A DNA stretch of 40,047 nucleotides from Candidatus Zixiibacteriota bacterium (GCA_021159005.1 JAGGSN010000031.1:1-40047); one strand, 5' to 3'; positions 19,241 to 28,542 are shown, counted from the stretch's first letter. The notes: generated by a model not told the origin, from the letters alone. Translations and numbers: made by a program.

Positions 19241-20677
19241 CTATTTAAGCTGCCAGCTTGCGCTGTCGGGCACATCTGTTTCGGTGCGGAATATTACGCC
19301 GGAATTATATTTTATGATAAATTGATATTTCGTGCTATCGCCGGATAATTTCGAGCAGGGTATTAAATCGATATACCAGTAGCCTGATGAATCGGTAGAG
19401 GTCGATTTGCAAAATGGCGTAATGATAAGGTCTGAATATTTCACCGGATGATAGGCTCGCGGAATCTCGGCGGCAACATCGACTCCATAAATATCCTCAC
19501 CGCTTATATCATACACCCAGCCGTATACGCGGCATAAGTCGGGATCTGATGGATTACCGGGGTCGAACTTTGTCATATACAAAGAATCGGTGCCGCCGCC
19601 TGAGGCTATTGCGATTGTATCCATAACCTGCTGGTAATTATTATGAGTTATCTCCACCCAGAAACTGTCGGCATCCAGTGCGAAAATTCTTTTGCCGTTA
19701 ACATCCGTAAGCAAGCCAGCCGCCTTTGCTGTCGATTGGTCAAGCGTTCTGATAGTAATCTTGGCGCTCTGAATCAATGTGCTGTCTGAGGCATCCAGCA
19801 CGATTAATGTTTCCGCCTCTGTGCCGCCGCCTGATAACGACAATGCCTCGATATCCTCATGGATAACCGTTAAGGTGTCGAACAGCGAATCAGGTAATGA
19901 GGCGGCTGCCGATATGGTTCCATCCGCGCTTATATCTATTGTAGTATCCTCATCGACACGAGCAAATTGATTGCTTATCATCATTGCCTTAATTGATGTG
20001 GTATCCGAACCGCCGCCTGCGCCTTGATAAATAAGCGAATCCTTCTTAACCGCTAATGTATCGCCTGTCGATACGGTATCACAAGCAACCACCGGCGTTG
20101 TCGAAGGGTCGAATGTCGAGAATCCGGTCGCCTTGTAATCTGCGGCATTGTTAGCCGTGTAGCTAATATCACCCGCCGATGAATCAACCAGCGCTACCTT
20201 GTCGCTGGACTCATCGAAAGTCGACAGCCCTGATACATCAGCTTTGCAGGACCCCGTGTCCGGCAATGCCAGTAAATCCCCGATACCAACATCATTGACA
20301 TAATAATTGCCGAAAGCAACCGTATGATAATTACTGCCGGTAATCGAAAGCGCATACCAAGTATAGCCGCCCAGACTGTCATCAGCCATTGCCGCCCGAT
20401 ATTTCTTCTCGAAGAATGCCGTTTCCGGCCAGTTTGCGCCAACCCTGTAAGCGGTATTAACCTCTATCGTATCGGTGTTGAATGATGAACCATTATAGGC
20501 TTGCACCACATACACCGTATCGAAATCATCGAGGATTGATTGACCATCGGTGTCGTACAAAAAGAACTGCACCACAAAGGTATCATCAATGCCTCCCGAA
20601 TTGTTGTCGTATATCAAGCCGCCCCATGCCGACGTAACCGATAGCAGGGTTATCAATATCATCAATATCTTTTTCAT
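19241..20677 (-). CDS. Secreted fibre-like protein of the capsid island
   Basis: A 478-residue protein with a clear Sec signal peptide (MKKILMILITLLSVTSAWG). The body has low-complexity beta-type sequence with paired GLSTFDESSDKVALV and GFSTFDPSTTPVVACD segments, a pattern I associate with environmental phage tail-fibre or structural proteins. The C-terminus resembles a carboxypeptidase-regulatory-like beta-sandwich (CRVYGWVYDISGEDIYGVDV). A signal peptide is unusual for a phage fibre and implies export before or apart from particle assembly. Its ATG overlaps the stop of the upstream 1194-residue gene as ATGA, with AAAGGAG inside the upstream coding sequence, so the two are translationally coupled. 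Function unknown. Confidence 0.75.
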   Translation of the reverse strand: MKKILMILITLLSVTSAWGGLIYDNNSGGIDDTFVVQFFLYDTDGQSILDDFDTVYVVQAYNGSSFNTDTIEVNTAYRVGANWPETAFFEKKYRAAMADDSLGGYTWYALSITGSNYHTVAFGNYYVNDVGIGDLLALPDTGSCKADVSGLSTFDESSDKVALVDSSAGDISYTANNAADYKATGFSTFDPSTTPVVACDTVSTGDTLAVKKDSLIYQGAGGGSDTTSIKAMMISNQFARVDEDTTIDISADGTISAAASLPDSLFDTLTVIHEDIEALSLSGGGTEAETLIVLDASDSTLIQSAKITIRTLDQSTAKAAGLLTDVNGKRIFALDADSFWVEITHNNYQQVMDTIAIASGGGTDSLYMTKFDPGNPSDPDLCRVYGWVYDISGEDIYGVDVAAEIPRAYHPVKYSDLIITPFCKSTSTDSSGYWYIDLIPCSKLSGDSTKYQFIIKYNSGVIFRTETDVPDSASWQLK

Positions 20678-23600
20678 CTTGGTCTCCTTTGCATATCTAT
20701 TACTCTTGACCGCCGCCCACCCGCTATGCTTTCCAGCGGCGTTAAGGTTATCTCCGGCAAGTCGCTTACTGTTTTCTCGATAGTTACAAGATCGAAAAAT
20801 ATATTACCCTGTGAATAGTTGCCGTAAATAATCAGTTTATCAAAAACCGTGATTGTATTATCGTTTTCAACAATAGTAGTGCCATCAACCCAAGCCGATA
20901 CGCCATCAGTATCTTGTATCGTTATTTTCAATTCATGGTACCTGGCATTCATAGCCTCCTTATCGCTGTCTGTCCAGCTCGAGGAATCGGAACTCCTATA
21001 TTTAAACATGCCGTTATTACGGGGAAACCCTACTCTAATATAGTCGTTGGCAGTGGTATCAAGAAGTTCGACATACGATATAAGTCCCGAACCGCCTCCA
21101 AACCATACATGAAAATAAATATTTCGATTGGATACATCAGTTCCAACCGACAACGTGCAGGCGGAGTATGTGCCGGTAATGACGCAGAACTGGTCGCCTG
21201 CCCAAACCTTGTTTATCTCCGCGCCGGTAAACAGCGAACTGTCTGATATGGATGCGAATATCTTGACACTATCCCCGCTCCAGCCATCGACACTGTCAAT
21301 CCAAGTATTCTCAGGTTTATTCTCGAAATTATCGTATCGCCCCCAGATACTGTCGGGTTCGGCAAACACCGAATCGGAACCCGGATTGCTCCAGTATATC
21401 TGCAAGACTCCGTTAGTCGGAGCGTTTTTATTGGCTAAAATATTTCCATAATTAAAAGCAGCGGCAATATCACCGGCATTATTCGAGGTGTCCATCTGGA
21501 ATGCCATAACCGGCACTCGCGGCAGTTCGTAATATGTATCTGTATAGCCGTTGTAATAAACAAAGTGAATATCATTGCCGGCACGCTGAAAATCGCCGTA
21601 GAGATGGTCTGGCCAGTAAATTACTTTTCTGCCCCTGCTATATACTATCGCCTTGCGAAAACCGCTTGGCGTATATCTATATGTGTTTATCCTGCCAGCT
21701 CCATAGCCGGAGTTTGCCGCTAAGTATTCACCAACCCATGCCATCGTATCGGCAGTGTTTAGCCCTGAACCTCTTAAGACAAACGGTTCGGCGGCGAAAT
21801 ACTCCCCGCGCGTGCCGGGGTCCGGTTTTGTCATGCCATAGATATAGACCTTATCCCCCTCGACTATCGGCGTTGAAACATGATGAATAGTATAAGAGTC
21901 AAAACCCGCTTCAGTTGTCAGGTTGGTAATTTCCCAACTGCTGTTTCGCCAGCGAACAAAATAAATATCGGATTCACGCCTTTGTCCAAGCGTATCGTAT
22001 TCCGTATAGACGATAATCGGCTTGTTGTCGCCATCAAGGCTTATGCCGTTGCCGTTGCCCATCAAGAACATTCGGGTAAGCGTATCAGCATCCGGCGTGC
22101 CGCAGACTGTTATCTTAGAGCAGGCGGCATAATCAACTGTGCTATCAGCTTTCAGCGTGTCGGTTGTCCAGCCTATCGGGTTTTGCGATTCCAGCTCATA
22201 CCATGTTTCGTAATAACCAGAATCCGCTCCGCTTGTTTCGATATCTGAATACATGCACGATATAGCCCGGCCATAACCAAGATTAGCATAGGAGTCATAC
22301 CAAAGCACAACTACCCACATGCGGTCATTGTTATCTATCATCGCCCCGACATTGTAAACCGATGGCGGAGTCAATTTGTAATCATGGTAATAAACAATAT
22401 ATTTTCTATCAGACCATGAACCCCAGCCCGAACCTGTATAAGGCAATTTAGCATAACAATAAGCCGCTCGCTTTAGATGCGATGCGAGAGGGTCGCCAAG
22501 AGAGGTATCGCACCTGTGCCGATAACTAATGAACAAGTCGCCATTTGAATTAGTCATAGGCGTTGAATAAGCTGATTGCCTAAAAGCGGCTGGTTCGGCA
22601 ACCGCTGTCCAGTTTGTTATATCAATGCCCGAACCGTTGACATGCCCGACGGTCGTTCGATAGTAATAAGCTCCGTGTTCCTGAACGCCATCATGACCGC
22701 GCCTCATTAAATGAAGCTTATGCTCAACAGGGTCTATCGTTATTTGCGGCATAAAGTGTTCGTCCCCATCAGTATTCATAACCGAATCGATATTGGTTTC
22801 CACACAATACGGGCTTGACCATGCGCCTGTCTCGTGATTGCGTTTGATTACATAAGCTCCCATATAGCCGGTCGAGGTATCGACTCCAAGATAAGCAACA
22901 TACGTAAAACTGTCATAATAAGCTATTTGCGTACAGCCGTTATGAAATGCTTTATTGACCATAGCATTATCGGCGATAATTTCACCATAGCCCGTGCGGA
23001 ATGGAACTTTAATCGGCTTATCCGCCCCGAGAACGCTGTGACTTGTGCCCAAGCAGATATTCTGTCTTCTCGTGCAGCTGGCTATATCCGCCCGAATATC
23101 GGTTGTATCCGGCCAGCCTTCAGGCGTTACTCCCTCAAAGGTTTGGTCGGCGCAGTAATCAAGGGTATCGCCATCAGTAGAGGCAAATCTTATCCGCCAA
23201 TGATATTGAATACAGCATTGAAGTGTTGAACCGCCATAAGTAATTTTACTGCATCGTTCATCGGTATAAAAAGTATCATTAAAGGCAGCCCAGCCCGGAT
23301 TCCATATATCAGAACCGCCTGCCGATGTGCCTACTTGTATCTGGTAATAATAACAACTATCGATGGCGCATACTGCCGAGAATTGCGGCGAATAATCAAC
23401 AAGCTGTTTTGGCGTTAATGTATCGGGATTAGCATAACCATAACCGGACGAACTCAATTGTTCCGAATACCATGTCGTAACTTTTGGCAAAGTCGGCGGA
23501 TTAGGCGTATGGTAATATATCTTGCCATAAGGACGCTGAGAGGCAGTATCGGCATATTCCGTTGACCGAAATTTCCACTTGCCTAAGCTGTCCGCTTCAT

Positions 23601-24258
23601 TATATAAACCCACAAGCGTAAAGCCGTAATTTGAATATGTCCCCTGATACCACTCATCGACCATATCGCCGATGTCAATTTTAATCCAGACCGCTTCACT
23701 GTCGGGGGTCAACACAAATTGTTCATAAACTGCAGTATCGCTTCTGTCCGTGCCGACACCATTACAGCCAGCGATAGTCCATTCGCTGTCGGGATAGCTG
23801 TAGTCATTCCAGCACACCGAACCAGTGCTGAAGGCAATACAAGCTCCGCCCTGTGCCCAGTTCCTCATTATTCGGCAGGGATAATATGGCATGGATGCCG
23901 CCCCTGAACATGCCGGTCTTACATAATAATCATGACAGTATAAATAGATGAACGCCGAATCAATCACCTTGCCGGCTGGTATATCGCCAATGTTTGTAAT
24001 CTTGATAAACGGTCTAATCCAGTTAAGCCTGTTGGATACATTGCAAGACGAATCCTCATCATTACCCAGTATAAAATATTCGCACGTGCCCCAGCTGTTA
24101 TTAGAATTGTTGGGATAAGATGAACTTAAATACTGTCCGCAAGCGTCATCAATATCGGTCGAATCAACATTCAGCGAATCCGCCCACACATACGCATCAT
24201 GCGAACTCGACATTGCCAGAAGTATAAGCAGTATTTTAATTATCAAAAGTTTTTTCAT
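20674..24258 (-). CDS. Large secreted multidomain protein (DNRLRE-like, BNR propeller-like, LamG/DUF2341-like)
   Basis: A 1194-residue protein with a signal peptide (MKKLLIIKILLILLAMSSS). Residues about 25-250 resemble the DNRLRE/CBM96-type beta-domain (IDSAFIYLYCHDYY, GKIYYHTPNPP). An FN3-like region follows (about 255-380), then a BNR_4-like propeller (about 410-900; EHFMPQITIDPVEHKLHLMR, NSNGDLFISYRHR, LDGDNKPIIVYTEY). The C-terminal domain is LamG/concanavalin-like (WGRYDNFENKPENTW, RYHELKITIQDTDGVSAWVD). It probably binds glycans or surfaces outside the cytoplasm. There are many cysteines, consistent with an exported protein. AAAGGAAAAAT precedes the ATG. It sits downstream of the adaptor-like gene after a 200-base gap with a terminator-like repeat, and is coupled to the next gene. 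Confidence 0.78.
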   Translation of the reverse strand: MKKLLIIKILLILLAMSSSHDAYVWADSLNVDSTDIDDACGQYLSSSYPNNSNNSWGTCEYFILGNDEDSSCNVSNRLNWIRPFIKITNIGDIPAGKVIDSAFIYLYCHDYYVRPACSGAASMPYYPCRIMRNWAQGGACIAFSTGSVCWNDYSYPDSEWTIAGCNGVGTDRSDTAVYEQFVLTPDSEAVWIKIDIGDMVDEWYQGTYSNYGFTLVGLYNEADSLGKWKFRSTEYADTASQRPYGKIYYHTPNPPTLPKVTTWYSEQLSSSGYGYANPDTLTPKQLVDYSPQFSAVCAIDSCYYYQIQVGTSAGGSDIWNPGWAAFNDTFYTDERCSKITYGGSTLQCCIQYHWRIRFASTDGDTLDYCADQTFEGVTPEGWPDTTDIRADIASCTRRQNICLGTSHSVLGADKPIKVPFRTGYGEIIADNAMVNKAFHNGCTQIAYYDSFTYVAYLGVDTSTGYMGAYVIKRNHETGAWSSPYCVETNIDSVMNTDGDEHFMPQITIDPVEHKLHLMRRGHDGVQEHGAYYYRTTVGHVNGSGIDITNWTAVAEPAAFRQSAYSTPMTNSNGDLFISYRHRCDTSLGDPLASHLKRAAYCYAKLPYTGSGWGSWSDRKYIVYYHDYKLTPPSVYNVGAMIDNNDRMWVVVLWYDSYANLGYGRAISCMYSDIETSGADSGYYETWYELESQNPIGWTTDTLKADSTVDYAACSKITVCGTPDADTLTRMFLMGNGNGISLDGDNKPIIVYTEYDTLGQRRESDIYFVRWRNSSWEITNLTTEAGFDSYTIHHVSTPIVEGDKVYIYGMTKPDPGTRGEYFAAEPFVLRGSGLNTADTMAWVGEYLAANSGYGAGRINTYRYTPSGFRKAIVYSRGRKVIYWPDHLYGDFQRAGNDIHFVYYNGYTDTYYELPRVPVMAFQMDTSNNAGDIAAAFNYGNILANKNAPTNGVLQIYWSNPGSDSVFAEPDSIWGRYDNFENKPENTWIDSVDGWSGDSVKIFASISDSSLFTGAEINKVWAGDQFCVITGTYSACTLSVGTDVSNRNIYFHVWFGGGSGLISYVELLDTTANDYIRVGFPRNNGMFKYRSSDSSSWTDSDKEAMNARYHELKITIQDTDGVSAWVDGTTIVENDNTITVFDKLIIYGNYSQGNIFFDLVTIEKTVSDLPEITLTPLESIAGGRRSRVIDMQRRPR

Positions 24259-24286
24259 ATTTTTCCTTTGTTTAAGGCTGATGCAG

Positions 24287-24327
24287 AAAAAAGGGCGTAT
24301 CCGTCTGAGGCGGACACCCCTACGCGT
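24287..24327 (-). terminator. Repeat-derived hairpin with T6 upstream of the secreted-protein pair
   Basis: On the minus strand GGGGTGTCCGCC...GGATACGCCC forms a long stem followed by TTTTTT. It lies after the adaptor-like gene and 29 bases before the ATG of the 1194-residue gene. If it works, it would cut the capsid-type genes off from the two secreted-protein genes, which would then need their own promoter or readthrough. Confidence 0.5.
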
Positions 24328-24458
24328 TACGATTTTGTAATACCCAATATTATTAAGAAATTACTATCATAAGACTTTTAGCAATAGCCCCGGCCTTCAA
24401 TCAGGATGCGGCTTTGAAAAAAGCCGTCTATTGAATCACCTTATCCAATAACGCCGGA

Positions 24459-25271
24459 TTACGCTTTCGAGGGCGCTTTTAAACCGCCCATAGAACCGGT
24501 AAATTTCTCCAGCAGTAAATAAGCATCATGCTTATACTGATCTGTCAGAACAGACCATGATGCACATGAGCTTTTATTAGTCATAGATGACAGCGTTTGC
24601 AATGCCTTAATCCGGCAGATTATCGAAACCGCCAAGTAGGTCTCGGCAATAACCAGCGATTTATCAGATGAGGAAGCAAAAGCCGAATCGATGTAATTCA
24701 GTATCTGTTCGTTCGCCTCATTGATGGCATTGTTAATTGTCTGCTCGTCAAGTTCCGAATACTCGGAAATGTAATCTATATAAACAAGCTGGCAAGCTTC
24801 GATATCGCCGGAGCTAAGCCGAGTGATTTCGCCATTGGCATAGTCGATGCTGAAATCGGCTCCGCGCTCATACACTCGATACGGCATATACCAAACCGAT
24901 ACAACCGCTTCCGGCGCAATATCGCCCGAGCTTATTCGGATTAATGCGCCTTTGTTGTAATCAACGGTGTAATCCAGGTTCTCTCTGTAAATTTGACCGA
25001 GTGAACTGTCGGAAGCGACCACTACCGAATCCCGCAACAAGTCGGATTTATCGAGAGCGGCTTTATCGCTGACTGGAAATATTATCGCTTCATAATCAGG
25101 TTTATTTTGCTCTTTAGCCTTTACTTTCTCGGATGCGCTCTGCACCGGCGGATATTTGAGTTTCGCCGGTGTACCCGCTATCAGCTTTACCGGTTCTGAG
25201 TAAACCTGGCCGACAGATATGCGGTTTTCGATGATATGTTTTTTAACAATTTCTACTGTTGTAAAACTCAT
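24459..25271 (-). CDS. Head-tail adaptor-like protein of the capsid island
   Basis: A 270-residue protein. The N-terminal part has VEIVKKHIIENRISVGQVY and a beta-rich section holding two copies of a short module: LDYTVDYNKGALIRISSGDI and DFSIDYANGEITRLSSGDI. The C-terminal third is helical (LDEQTINNAINEANEQIL, VIAETYLAVSIICRIKAL) with the look of gp6/gp15-type head-tail connectors, which join a portal to the tail. The start overlaps the upstream stop as ATGA. No portal gene is present. The connector assignment rests on motif recall and position, not an alignment. Confidence 0.55.
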   Translation of the reverse strand: MSFTTVEIVKKHIIENRISVGQVYSEPVKLIAGTPAKLKYPPVQSASEKVKAKEQNKPDYEAIIFPVSDKAALDKSDLLRDSVVVASDSSLGQIYRENLDYTVDYNKGALIRISSGDIAPEAVVSVWYMPYRVYERGADFSIDYANGEITRLSSGDIEACQLVYIDYISEYSELDEQTINNAINEANEQILNYIDSAFASSSDKSLVIAETYLAVSIICRIKALQTLSSMTNKSSCASWSVLTDQYKHDAYLLLEKFTGSMGGLKAPSKA

Positions 25272-25654
25272 GGCAAATCTATCTCCATTATTAGCAGGTC
25301 AACCAAGCCATGCTTGGCTAAGCCCGAAACCGAATCCTGACCGCAAGCAATCTTGAAATGATTTTCGGATGACTCTCCAACTAAAAAACAATGAGCCTGA
25401 TTGCGCGGGATTATTATCACAACCGGGTTTGCTATCAGAGATGGCAAACTGTTGCCGCTGGCATCTTCCAAATCGCTAAAGCTGATTAACTGATCACTGC
25501 CGCCTAATCTGCTGTGCAAAAATACTACTCTTTTCGAGGAGCTTTCCTCAACCATCACAAACTGAGCATCAAATGAATCAGCATTGCCCCAGACAACGAC
25601 ATTTGGAACATGCCATTTGCGATTGCTTTTTAAATGATTTAAGGTAATGTTCAT
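25268..25654 (-). CDS. Small protein of unknown function, coupled to propeller and adaptor genes
   Basis: A 128-residue protein starting at the ATG that overlaps the upstream stop as ATGA, with GGGGAG four bases before it. A longer reading into the upstream gene is not needed. It is beta-rich (VPNVVVWGNADSFDAQFVMV, NPVVIIIPRNQAHCFLVG) without membrane helices or signal peptide. Its place between two structural-type genes and ATGA coupling at both ends suggest a virion or particle component made in step with them. I do not recognise the family. Confidence 0.7.
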   Translation of the reverse strand: MNITLNHLKSNRKWHVPNVVVWGNADSFDAQFVMVEESSSKRVVFLHSRLGGSDQLISFSDLEDASGNSLPSLIANPVVIIIPRNQAHCFLVGESSENHFKIACGQDSVSGLAKHGLVDLLIMEIDLP

Positions 25655-27084
25655 TTTACTCCCCTTGCGGCTGTAAGATAATCTGATGATGGAACTGCCA
25701 TTATCTGAGTTCCCACCGGTGATATGGTAAAGGCAGCTGTTGTTCGAGTCCTTATCCAGAAGTAGTTTTTGGCATTGACCGAACTGCTCTGCCAATTATC
25801 AGGAGTCGAATCGAGATCGTTCCAGAGATATATGGTTTCGTTTAGTTCATCGAAATTACACCCGCCCGATACCGGCGTGAATGACTGCCAATCGTCGCCA
25901 TCGAAATATTCCCAGACAACAGTACCGCCGCTTCCCGCCGTGGATAGGATTATCGAAAGGCAAAAGAATTTTTCCTCCATGCCAACATACAGGCAGTCAT
26001 CAACGGCATCTATCAGGGCATTGGATGATGAATGGTAGATGTCGGCAGTATTTGTATTTGCGGCGGCTGAGGTTTTATCATCAAATGAGTCGTCCGAATT
26101 ATCAAACAGCAAGACTCTATGGCAAAGACCAATTCCGCTGATAAGATTGCCGGCAGTAAAATTTTCACCGTCTTTATAAGCATAACGCGGCAGAAAGCGG
26201 TCGCTGCCAACATCCTTAACATAAAATATAAACGGCGTATTTCGATTAAATAAGACTTGAGGAGCTTTTGCTTTTTCATCAGCGGCTTGCAATAACCCGC
26301 TGAAATTGACACCGTCATATTCGCGGTAATATACTATGCCCGCAGATGACGGACATGCTGCAATGCCGAGCTTTTGATCATCTGACACCGCGCAGTCGAA
26401 CTCCGCATCGATATAGCTGCTGTTAAGAAGCGCAATCGCTGAATCCCAACTGCCGCTTAAGCCGTCTCTTCTTCTGAAAGATAGGTTTGACCTATTTTGC
26501 GAATACACGGCATATAAATCACTGCCTATAAAATTCAGGTTTACATAAGGCATCTCGTTGGATGAACCCGAAAGCTCCGCGCCGGTATCCGATGGGCCTG
26601 TGCCCCAGATTGTGCCCGTGTCGGATGATTTAATTCTGATATGATAATCTTCTTCGGCGGAATCATAGCAGGCAAAAGCGCACCACAGCTTGCCGCTTTC
26701 CGCGCGCGCGATAACCGGATAATAAGCCGATTCGACATTTAATACGGTTGCCGGCGAACTTATATACCACGTCCCGGCAGAAAACGCCAGTTTGAAAAAG
26801 ACTATATCCAGCGTCGTTTGCTTAATGTAGACGACATATATATTGCCATCGCGGTCGATACAGGCAGAGAAAGGATAATCGGCCGAATCGCTTCGCAAAG
26901 TAATCGGATTAGACCAGTTGTTGTAGGGATAGTCTGCCCATCTAAACTCGATTTCGCTTGATGACTTGCCATACAAACAGGCAAGCCGGCCGGCGTAGGC
27001 GCCATAGTCCAGCCTCAATAATTTCCGTTGCGGCGATACGCCTGTTGGTATTGAGGCTGTTGATGTATCAATTAATTTATGCAT
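25651..27084 (-). CDS. Beta-propeller (sialidase-like fold) protein with C-terminal structural domain
   Basis: A 477-residue protein without signal peptide. Residues about 20-330 are a series of blades with strand patterns such as IDRDGNIYVVYIKQTTLDIV, SGKLWCAFACYDSAEEDYHI and GSDLYAVYSQNRSNLSFRRR, as in BNR/sialidase-like propellers. I see no full set of sialidase catalytic residues. The C-terminal part (VWEYFDGDDWQSFTPVSGG, YFWIRTRTTA) resembles a small domain found in phage baseplate and tail proteins. It lies between the capsid and adaptor-like genes, where head-completion genes are usual. No Shine-Dalgarno is seen at the ATG. Function unknown; particle decoration or adhesion is possible. 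Confidence 0.7.
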   Translation of the reverse strand: MHKLIDTSTASIPTGVSPQRKLLRLDYGAYAGRLACLYGKSSSEIEFRWADYPYNNWSNPITLRSDSADYPFSACIDRDGNIYVVYIKQTTLDIVFFKLAFSAGTWYISSPATVLNVESAYYPVIARAESGKLWCAFACYDSAEEDYHIRIKSSDTGTIWGTGPSDTGAELSGSSNEMPYVNLNFIGSDLYAVYSQNRSNLSFRRRDGLSGSWDSAIALLNSSYIDAEFDCAVSDDQKLGIAACPSSAGIVYYREYDGVNFSGLLQAADEKAKAPQVLFNRNTPFIFYVKDVGSDRFLPRYAYKDGENFTAGNLISGIGLCHRVLLFDNSDDSFDDKTSAAANTNTADIYHSSSNALIDAVDDCLYVGMEEKFFCLSIILSTAGSGGTVVWEYFDGDDWQSFTPVSGGCNFDELNETIYLWNDLDSTPDNWQSSSVNAKNYFWIRTRTTAAFTISPVGTQIMAVPSSDYLTAARGVK

Positions 27085-27390
27085 GATATTTTATACAGAG
27101 ACAAACATTACAGCGGGTCGAAAATATGATAATAATATGCAAGGTTCGCGTAGGGTCGTCCGCCATTGGCGGATACGTCCCCTGGTTACCAGGCAGCGCT
27201 TGGCAACCAAAGCTAAAAGTTCGCGTAGGGGCATATTGAATACGCCCTCTTTTATTATTCAGTCAGGTCGTAACGAAACGCAACCAGCCTGCTAACTGCC
27301 TTGTCGGGTTTCTCCCTTTGGTCGGAACTCGACCTACGCGCTTTTAAAATACATAACCGCAAAATAACGCTTGTCTCTGCGATTCCTTTC
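27085..27390. repeat. Gap between capsid and propeller genes, filled with palindromic repeats
   Basis: About 306 bases without a gene. A composite unit at 27146-27210 joins the GTCGTCCGCCATTGGCGGAT palindrome to a GGTTACCAGG...CTTGGCAACC palindrome. A second GCGTAGGGGC element with ATATTGAATACGCCC and TTTT lies at 27221-27254. A degenerate TCAGGTCGTAACGAAACG piece lies near 27263, and a GTCGGGTTTC...ACTCGAC element at 27303-27333. The GCGTAGGG-type elements here are oriented against the capsid genes. Confidence 0.75.
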
Positions 27391-28506
27391 TTAGCTGTAG
27401 TTTATATCCAGAACTAATGAGGCATCCTCGATGATTTTCGCATATGCCACCGATTCGGAGATAACAGCCTCCTCTAAATGCTGCTCGATAACTTTGTCAT
27501 ACTCGATAGTCAGCGGTTGGGAGAAAATTTCCTCCACAGCGAATCGGTTGTCGAGGCCAACTACATTATCATTGGGAACCTCATCACAGCGGACTAAGGT
27601 TGCGCCCAGCGGCGAGGTGATTTCGCCTGAATTTAAGAATTTGAAGCCTATCATCGGGTCTTTAAATTCGCTGATATTCAGGATGGTTTTAATTACGCTT
27701 CCATGGCAAGCCATCACATTGGGCTGATAGGGGAAAAACTCGTTGAAGAAGTCAACCATGTCATCATAATCGAGCGTGCCGGAAACATCGGTAGTTTTCA
27801 CCGCTGCGGCATTGTTGTTGCCATCGCCGTTGATGATAGTATCAACCGCTAAGGCGACGCGGTCAGAGGCCAGACGGTAGCCGATATACCACAACAGCAC
27901 CTTGAACTGCGCCATTGTCCGATGTCTTAACGCCTTGTATGAAACCTTGAGGTTTAGCCCGTAATCGGGGATAACGATTGTATTAGCCTGGTCGGTTACC
28001 AAAATCGAGGGCACATCCGATACCTCGCCGACTGGCCTAAGCGACAAATCGGAATCGGCGGCACTGGTATCGATATGGAACGGCGTATATCGGGAGGTAT
28101 TCACTCCTGAGGTTGCGGCGATAAGACGGTTAAGTTCGGGACGCATATTCTGGCCGCGCTTGATTTCCCGCATCATGAATTCGGGCATCAAAGCCGAAGC
28201 GGCGCGGTAAAACAACTCGACCGTTACCGGATTTCTGCCGCCGGTTCGCAAGCCATGATATGCCAGCTGACGCTCGAAAGCATCCAAAGGCGAACCGGCC
28301 GGGGATGGATCATACTCCGGCAGTTCCAATAACTCCGAAAGCGACAAGCCTCTTTGCTGAGCATCCAGATAAAAATCTTTATCGACTTTGACATTAGCAG
28401 TCTGCGATAAGTCTGCCTGGCCAATTGCCGTCCCATCGGCAAACTTATCGTTGATTGCCGCGGGCATCATGTTGTTCATAAATATATTTGAGTCTATTTG
28501 GTTCAA
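27391..28506 (-). CDS. HK97-fold major capsid protein
   Basis: A 371-residue protein. An N-terminal region of about 95 residues (LDAFERQLAYHGLRTGGRNP) precedes the core, as in capsid proteins with a delta-like or scaffolding arm. The core shows the usual order: PEFMMREIKRGQ, a strand-rich stretch ending IVIPDYGLNLKVSYKALRHR, the long spine-like helix AQFKVLLWYIGYRLASDRVA, then INGDGNNN and a C-terminal beta-rich axial-type domain (LGATLVRCDEVPNDNVVGLD). The neighbouring prohead protease and decoration-like gene agree. The start is TTG, with AAGGAG six bases upstream; no ATG is well placed before codon 10. Expected to form an icosahedral shell; what it packages is unknown because no terminase or portal is seen. 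Confidence 0.8.
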   Translation of the reverse strand: MNQIDSNIFMNNMMPAAINDKFADGTAIGQADLSQTANVKVDKDFYLDAQQRGLSLSELLELPEYDPSPAGSPLDAFERQLAYHGLRTGGRNPVTVELFYRAASALMPEFMMREIKRGQNMRPELNRLIAATSGVNTSRYTPFHIDTSAADSDLSLRPVGEVSDVPSILVTDQANTIVIPDYGLNLKVSYKALRHRTMAQFKVLLWYIGYRLASDRVALAVDTIINGDGNNNAAAVKTTDVSGTLDYDDMVDFFNEFFPYQPNVMACHGSVIKTILNISEFKDPMIGFKFLNSGEITSPLGATLVRCDEVPNDNVVGLDNRFAVEEIFSQPLTIEYDKVIEQHLEEAVISESVAYAKIIEDASLVLDINYS

Positions 28507-28542
28507 TGTATTCTCCTTTTTAAATGTATATGATTATTATTT

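Noticed and set aside
24405-24430. CGGCTTT/AAAGCCG hairpin after the adaptor-like gene
   Set aside because: A short stem without a T-tract on the relevant strand; not convincing as a terminator.
25655-25795. Longer start for the 128-residue protein
   Set aside because: It would overlap the upstream gene by 145 bases. The ATG at 25654 has GGGGAG and an ATGA overlap with the upstream stop.
27391-28506. Encapsulin nanocompartment
   Set aside because: Encapsulins lack a prohead protease, a decoration-like gene and an adaptor, all suggested here, and the N-terminal arm fits a viral capsid protein better. It stays a distant alternative until structures are predicted.
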